The notes beneath the pieces were generated by a model. It made no database searches and was not told the origin of the DNA. It worked only from the letters and a program-made list of their open reading frames with translations. A DNA stretch of 36,669 nucleotides, taken from Lachnospiraceae bacterium. GTDB taxonomy: Bacteria > Bacillota > Clostridia > Lachnospirales > Lachnospiraceae. Below are positions 32,947 to 36,669 of this stretch, one piece after another; the stretch's first letter is position 1; the number at the start of each line of letters is the position of its first letter. The stretch lies in assembly GCA_017478245.1 (NCBI GenBank), contig JAFVDW010000013.1:1-36669 (forward strand), given 5' to 3'. Made by a program: the position numbers and the translations under genes.

Positions 32947-34683
32947 TTAAGCTCTCACCTTGATGTGAACCTCCCGAAGCTGCTGCTCCGTCACATCCCC
33001 CGGTGCACCACACATAAGATCCTGAGCAGAGCCACTCATGGGAAAAGCGATTACCTCACGAATATTCTCTTCGCCCCTGAGCAGCATCAGCATTCTATCC
33101 ACGCCGGGCGCCATACCTGCGTGAGGCGGAGCTCCAAACTGAAATGCCTGATAAAGTGCGCCAAACTTAGCCTTCAGCGTCTCCTTATCATAGCCCGCAA
33201 TTTCAAATGCCTTCTCCATAATCTCACAGTCATGGTTACGCACTGCTCCCGAAGAGAGCTCCACGCCATTTACTACAATATCATACTGATACGCCAAAAT
33301 GTCAAGAGGCTCCTGACTCTGCAATGCCTCCATTCCTCCCTGCGGCATGGAAAAGGGATTGTGAGTAAACCCAATCTGCTTCGTTTCCGGGTCTAACTCA
33401 TACATGGGAAAATCATTCACATAACAGAAGCGATAGGCATTTTTCTCCACCAGATCCAGTCTGTTGCCCAACTCTGTGCGAAGCTGCCCGGCATAGTAGT
33501 TTGCCCGCGCCTCTCTGTCTGCAATGAAAAAAATCGTATCTCCCGCTTCCAGTCCTGCAAGCCCACGCAGCTCTCCCTTCAACTCCTGTGGGATAAATTT
33601 ATCGATAGGTCCCTTGTAGGACAAATCCTCATCCACTTCCAGATAGCCTAATCCCCCCATCCCCATGCCGGTGGCAAAGGATAACAGCTTCTCATGAAAG
33701 CCCTTGGACATATCCGCATGCACCTTGATAGCCCGCACTGTTTTCCCGATAAAGGGCTTGAAGGTACACTTCTGAAAAAAGTCAGTCACATCCATGATGC
33801 GTAGGGGATTGCGCAAATCCGGCTTGTCAGTGCCGAACTCCAACATCGCCTGCTTGTAGCTGATGACCGGGTAGGGCGCCTGCGTCACCTCATACCCTTC
33901 GGGCGCAAACCTTTCAAAGGTGGCAGAAAGCACCTCCTCTCCCACCCTGAACACATCTTCCTGGGTGGCAAAGCTCATCTCGAAATCCAACTGATAGAAC
34001 TCTCCCGGCGACCTGTCCGCTCTGGCATCCTCGTCCCGGAAGCAGGGTGCAATCTGAAAATATTTATCAAAACCCGCCACCATCAAAAGCTGCTTATACT
34101 GTTGGGGTGCCTGAGGCAGTGCATAAAATTTTCCTTTATATTTTCTGGAAGGAACAATATAATCTCTCGCGCCCTCCGGCGAGGATGCACAGAGAATCGG
34201 TGTCTGAATCTCCACAAAACCCAGTTCCGTCATCTTCTGACGCAAATAAGCGATTACCTGGGAGCGAAACAGAATTGTCTCCTTTACCTTGCGGTTGCGC
34301 AAATCCAGATAGCGGTATTTCAGACGTACATCCTCCCTTGTCTCCTTAGATGCCTGAATCTCAAAAGGAAGCTGCTTGTATACCTTCCCCAACACGTCAA
34401 TAACATGTGCCTCCAGCTCCACGGTACCGGTGGGAATCTTGGGATTGTAAGTCTCCTCGTCACGTTTCTCCAGCACACCCTCAATAGACAGGCACATCTC
34501 CTTGGTAATGCCACTTAACAGTTCGGTTTTGCGGATAACCACTTGCAGTACACCATACATATCCCGCAGATCAATAAAGGATACCCCGCCATGGTCACGA
34601 ATATTCTCCACCCATCCTGCCACCCGAAGGGTCTGACCGATCTGACTTTCACTGATTCCATCAATTTTTAGATCTCTATACAT
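32947..34683 (-). CDS. aspS: Aspartyl-tRNA synthetase, likely non-discriminating
   Basis: A 578-residue bacterial-type class IIb synthetase with an N-terminal OB-fold anticodon domain ([20 protein letters not shown]), motif 2 [10 protein letters not shown] (215-224), a GAD insertion, and motif 3 [15 protein letters not shown] followed by IAFPM. The RDHGG segment puts His at residue 31. By my recollection His here marks non-discriminating AspRS that also charge tRNA-Asn, whereas E. coli has RDLGS. Coupling to gatCAB fits that: Asp-tRNA-Asn would be amidated. GGAGG lies six bases before ATG 34683. Expression is controlled by the T-box upstream. Asn specificity is inference until asnS is searched genome-wide. 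Confidence 0.95.
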   Translation of the reverse strand: MYRDLKIDGISESQIGQTLRVAGWVENIRDHGGVSFIDLRDMYGVLQVVIRKTELLSGITKEMCLSIEGVLEKRDEETYNPKIPTGTVELEAHVIDVLGKVYKQLPFEIQASKETREDVRLKYRYLDLRNRKVKETILFRSQVIAYLRQKMTELGFVEIQTPILCASSPEGARDYIVPSRKYKGKFYALPQAPQQYKQLLMVAGFDKYFQIAPCFRDEDARADRSPGEFYQLDFEMSFATQEDVFRVGEEVLSATFERFAPEGYEVTQAPYPVISYKQAMLEFGTDKPDLRNPLRIMDVTDFFQKCTFKPFIGKTVRAIKVHADMSKGFHEKLLSFATGMGMGGLGYLEVDEDLSYKGPIDKFIPQELKGELRGLAGLEAGDTIFFIADREARANYYAGQLRTELGNRLDLVEKNAYRFCYVNDFPMYELDPETKQIGFTHNPFSMPQGGMEALQSQEPLDILAYQYDIVVNGVELSSGAVRNHDCEIMEKAFEIAGYDKETLKAKFGALYQAFQFGAPPHAGMAPGVDRMLMLLRGEENIREVIAFPMSGSAQDLMCGAPGDVTEQQLREVHIKVRA

Positions 34684-34788
34684 CTGTTGCCTCCTGTTCC
34701 GGCGCCAATCCTATATTCCGAATCTTAATCTGCGCCACAAAATTAATTTTTGAGGGTTCCGGGACTTATGGCATTTCTCGTTCACACA

Positions 34789-34824
34789 AAAAGTCCCGGA
34801 ACACAGTAACTGCATTCCGGGACG
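34789..34824 (-). terminator. T-box attenuation terminator
   Basis: A perfect GTCCCGGAA/TTCCGGGAC 9-bp stem (34794-34802 with 34816-34824), extended by CAG/CTG pairs, is followed on the minus strand by T5. It lies 13 bases after the T-box sequence and is the off state of the riboswitch. Confidence 0.9.
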
Positions 34825-35084
34825 GATAATTCATACCCGCGGTACCACCCGCATTGACAGACTTCCTTAAAAGTCTGCCCTCTCATGACACTTAACGCGT
34901 GCAACGTGTTATCCTAGCCTATTTGTTCTCGTGCCCGGTCTTTCCATGCCTACTGCAAATACACAAACTGGTTCAGATAACAAGCTCCAGAGTGTTCCCT
35001 TCACCGCTTCCCACAAACAACGCTCTCAGTCGGTGGCGTTGTATTCCTGTCGTTCTCCCCGGCAAGAGTCTCCTTCATAGCTTT
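34825..35084 (-). promoter_or_regulatory. T-box riboswitch controlling aspS-gatCAB
   Basis: The minus strand contains the T-box antiterminator sequence GGGTGGTACCGCGGG (34837-34851), which binds the tRNA acceptor end. The upstream Stem I closes with AAGCT (35080-35084) and AGCTT (34983-34987) and has a CACC/GGTG inner stem. The candidate specifier on the 3' side reads GGGAACA: GAA (34996-34998) and AAC (34995-34997) overlap, followed by a purine. That points to tRNA-Asn, possibly with tRNA-Glu, rather than to Asp (GAC). Uncharged tRNA would stabilise the antiterminator and allow expression. Confidence 0.88.
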
Positions 35085-35136
35085 TTGACATATACTCTTC
35101 TATGGTAACAATTCAGTTACCTTTTATGAAATTATG

Positions 35137-35268
35137 AAAAAGAATGCCGCTTGCGGCATTCTCGCGCCGAGCGCGGTTGCATTTGTGCAACATTTACGTT
35201 ACGCGCGAGTGCGCATCCATAGCGGAGCGCTTTTTGTGTAATAGGAATTGCAGAGCAATTTCCTATTA
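35137..35268. repeat. Cluster of palindromes in the aspS leader
   Basis: Nested inverted repeats: AGAATGCCGC/GCGGCATTCT with a two-base loop and minus-strand T5 (35137-35163), CTCGCGC/GCGCGAG enclosing GTTGCA/TGCAAC, and TAATAGGAATTGC/GCAATTTCCTATTA (35239-35268). No gene is present. With the T-box and its leader, this fills the gene-free stretch 34684-35418. Probably a REP- or MITE-like insertion. Confidence 0.6.
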
Positions 35269-35270
35269 CA

Positions 35271-35316
35271 TAAAAAACAGAATACTCCCTTGGTCACTCG
35301 CCATTGAGTATTCTGT
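35271..35316 (-). terminator. Intrinsic terminator, probably of the patatin gene
   Basis: An 11-bp perfect stem ACAGAATACTC/GAGTATTCTGT (35277-35287 with 35306-35316) followed on the minus strand by T6. It lies about 100 bases past the patatin-like stop codon and only about 10 bases after the -10 box at 35327. Confidence 0.75.
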
Positions 35317-35326
35317 CATCTCGTTT

Positions 35327-35355
35327 ATCATATGCGATTTGCCTTAAAAAGTCAA
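35327..35355 (-). promoter_or_regulatory. Sigma-A promoter-like sequence upstream of the T-box
   Basis: Minus-strand TTGACT (35350-35355), 17 bases, then TATGAT (35327-35332). Strong boxes, but an intrinsic terminator follows almost at once, so either the promoter is attenuated or the aspS operon starts further downstream. Confidence 0.6.
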
Positions 35356-35418
35356 GAATTTTTTTTAAATAATTTACAATAATTAATTTACAAAAGCAAT
35401 TTACAAAAGCTGACACCC

Positions 35419-36273
35419 TTACTTTTCCAAAAACTGCAACAGCTCCTGATAGCGTTCCTTGGCAATCTCGTAGCCGTGGTTGTAATACTCCATCAGCTTA
35501 TCCACATTGCTCTCCTTATTCTTCAGCTTGAGCTTCGTGGGGCGGAACACAAAAGCGCGCCCTTCCTCCTCCAACCTGGCAATGGTTTCAATGGCTTCAT
35601 TGTAACGTTTGCCTCTGCCACTGATGAGCTGTATGAAATTAGGATATTTGCGATAAAGTAAATTGGTGAGTCTCAGGTCAAAGGGCTTGTCTTTCTTACG
35701 ATAGGAAGCTTCTCTGGTGAATACAACGATTACCTTTTTCCACCCCTCCTCCAATGCTTTGACTATCGGAATCGCATCCGCCATGCCTCCATCCAACATC
35801 GGTTTTCCATCTATCTCTGTAATCTTCGCAATCAACGGCAGGGAATTGGCTGCCTGACAGATCTTGAAGAACTCCTCTTCACTCCTGAAATCCTCAAAAT
35901 AAACTGCCTCGCCCTTTTCACAATCCACCGTACTGGTGATGAAACGCTTGCCACTGTTTTGAAATGTTTCAAAATCAAAGGGAACCTCCTTTGGTACCTG
36001 CTGAAACAAAAAATCCATATCAAACAGAGCACCGGTCTTCAACCATGTACCGATTCCCACATATCTATATCTCCGCAGGGGCTCCACGATGGCTTCCAGA
36101 CAGCGTCCTTTTTGCCCGGAAACATAATTCATCCCGGCATAAGCACCTGCAGATATCGCCAACACATTGGGAATCTGTATCCCCTTCTCCAGGAAAAAAT
36201 CCAGTATTCCTGCGGAAAATACACTTCTCAAGGCTCCACCTTCCAGTATCAGACCACAACTGTTATCTACCAT
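35419..36273 (-). CDS. Patatin-like phospholipase
   Basis: A 284-residue serine acyl hydrolase of the YjjU type. The oxyanion loop LILEGGALRSVFSAGILD, the nucleophile Ser in LAISAGAYAG (A-x-S-x-G instead of G-x-S-x-G) and the catalytic Asp in MLDGGMADAIPI form the Ser-Asp dyad. It acts on phospholipids or lysophospholipids, probably at the inner membrane face, since no signal peptide is seen. The ATG at 36273 (MVDNSCG) is chosen over a TTG seven codons earlier; GGAAAGG lies upstream. It follows addA by 139 bases and has its own promoter. Substrate unknown. Confidence 0.9.
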   Translation of the reverse strand: MVDNSCGLILEGGALRSVFSAGILDFFLEKGIQIPNVLAISAGAYAGMNYVSGQKGRCLEAIVEPLRRYRYVGIGTWLKTGALFDMDFLFQQVPKEVPFDFETFQNSGKRFITSTVDCEKGEAVYFEDFRSEEEFFKICQAANSLPLIAKITEIDGKPMLDGGMADAIPIVKALEEGWKKVIVVFTREASYRKKDKPFDLRLTNLLYRKYPNFIQLISGRGKRYNEAIETIARLEEEGRAFVFRPTKLKLKNKESNVDKLMEYYNHGYEIAKERYQELLQFLEK

Positions 36274-36349
36274 AGTCGCTACGCCTTTCCTCAAGCGCGT
36301 CTTTGCGCATCACAATCACACTACTTTAACATGCTATAAACTCTTCTTA

Positions 36350-36377
36350 TTATACAAAAATCTTGTTTCAAAAGCAA
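36350..36377 (-). promoter_or_regulatory. Sigma-A promoter of the patatin-like gene
   Basis: Minus-strand TTGCTT (36372-36377), 16 bases, then a perfect TATAAT (36350-36355), about 75 bases before the start codon. Confidence 0.6.
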
Positions 36378-36412
36378 TCCTCCATCCAATCAGATTGCAT
36401 ACGCAAAATCCT

Positions 36413-36669
36413 TTATCTGCCGTCCACCCCTTCTCTTTCCAAATAAAAAGAATAAAGCACCTTTTCCTTCACCGGCATTCCCATCAGATTCCGCAGCGCT
36501 TCCTCATAGTATTGTAACTGTACCCGATAACGATTCCAGAGTCCTTCCATGGAGTCAATCACATCTGTCTTGTAATCCAACAGCACGATCTCCCCATTTT
36601 CCACGAAGAACACATCGATAATCCCCTGTATCAGAACCGTCTCCTCCGCAGGGAATTCCTCCCCCAGTC
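36413..36669 (-). CDS. addA: ATP-dependent helicase/nuclease subunit A (AddA), C-terminal end
   Basis: The gene enters from the right edge; about 85 C-terminal residues are visible and the start is outside. They form the end of the AddA nuclease domain: a GIIDVFFVENGEIVLLDYKT strand with the catalytic D-x-K of DYKTD, then RYRVQLQYYEEALRNLMG and PVKEKVLYSFYLE. AddAB processes double-strand ends for RecA repair, the Gram-positive counterpart of RecBCD. A short internal GTG-start frame at 36613 is only a piece of this gene. The partner addB is not in the window and is presumably upstream. Confidence 0.88.
   Translation of the reverse strand, partial: LGEEFPAEETVLIQGIIDVFFVENGEIVLLDYKTDVIDSMEGLWNRYRVQLQYYEEALRNLMGMPVKEKVLYSFYLEREGVDGR

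Noticed and set aside
34825-35084. tRNA gene in the aspS leader
   Set aside because: The cloverleaf-like pairing belongs to a T-box leader; there is no TTCRA arm or acceptor stem and the T-box sequence is present.
35080-35100. GAC (Asp) specifier in the T-box, as expected from the aspS gene name
   Set aside because: GAC occurs on the 5' side of Stem I (in ACGACAGG) and near the apical part, not on the 3' side before the purine where the specifier belongs.
1-36669. CRISPR array
   Set aside because: No regularly spaced 23-40 bp direct repeats with unique spacers; the repeats seen are palindromes or in-gene heptads.

Overview
The window reads as chromosome of a motile, Gram-positive, low-to-mid GC Clostridia, most likely a Lachnospiraceae-type gut or rumen anaerobe. 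The basis is the strong AGGAGG-type ribosome sites, an aspS-gatCAB operon under a T-box leader, flagellin/FliD/FliS/FlaG genes behind sigma-28 promoters, tandem Maf-like (DUF115) genes, and several small membrane or secreted families typical of Lachnospiraceae. No rRNA, tRNA, CRISPR array, plasmid or phage genes were seen.

Layout. 1-2010: edge of an Rpn-type nuclease/transposase gene, a hotdog thioesterase, an Hsp20 chaperone and a DUF2809 membrane protein. 2192-8132: two CgeB-like glycosyltransferase genes on the plus strand. Between them, on the minus strand, lies a compact three-gene operon (DUF2971 protein, four-helix membrane protein, P-loop kinase fused to a Nudix domain) with a 175-bp MITE-like palindrome in its leader. 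This looks like an accessory cassette, and its structure suggests a nucleotide-based stress or defence function (inference). 8146-16750: one long minus-strand glycan operon: DUF616 transferase, SAM methyltransferase, GT2 glycosyltransferase, two tandem DUF115/Maf-like proteins, a TupA-like ATP-grasp ligase and a third CgeB-like transferase. 17024-20001: two paralogous pairs, each a single-span membrane protein followed by a secreted beta-rich protein. One pair lies directly downstream of flagellin. The other has its own sigma-28-type promoter. 20097-24652: flagellin, an export-chaperone-like protein, FliS, FliD and FlaG. 24727-28030: a 598-residue glycosyltransferase, a second palindromic element and a UDP-glucose dehydrogenase-type enzyme. 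28142-29619: a heptad-repeat coiled-coil protein and a membrane-anchored extracellular protein. 29623-35355: aspS-gatC-gatA-gatB with T-box and an unusual hairpin-rich leader. 35419-36669: patatin-like phospholipase and the C-terminal end of AddA.

How the parts fit. Flagellin is short, with a minimal central region. It lies near many glycan-modifying enzymes, including Maf-like proteins that in other bacteria glycosylate flagellin. The simplest reading is a filament decorated with a glycan that may also be methylated and acylated or aminoacylated. The sigma-28-type promoters place the duplicated membrane/secreted pairs in the late flagellar programme, so they are candidates for an undescribed cell-surface or filament-associated module. 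The aspS-gatCAB operon supplies Asn-tRNA (and/or Gln-tRNA) by transamidation. Its T-box candidate specifier carries overlapping GAA and AAC codons, which would suit that pathway.

All family calls come from reading motifs by eye; no database search was run.
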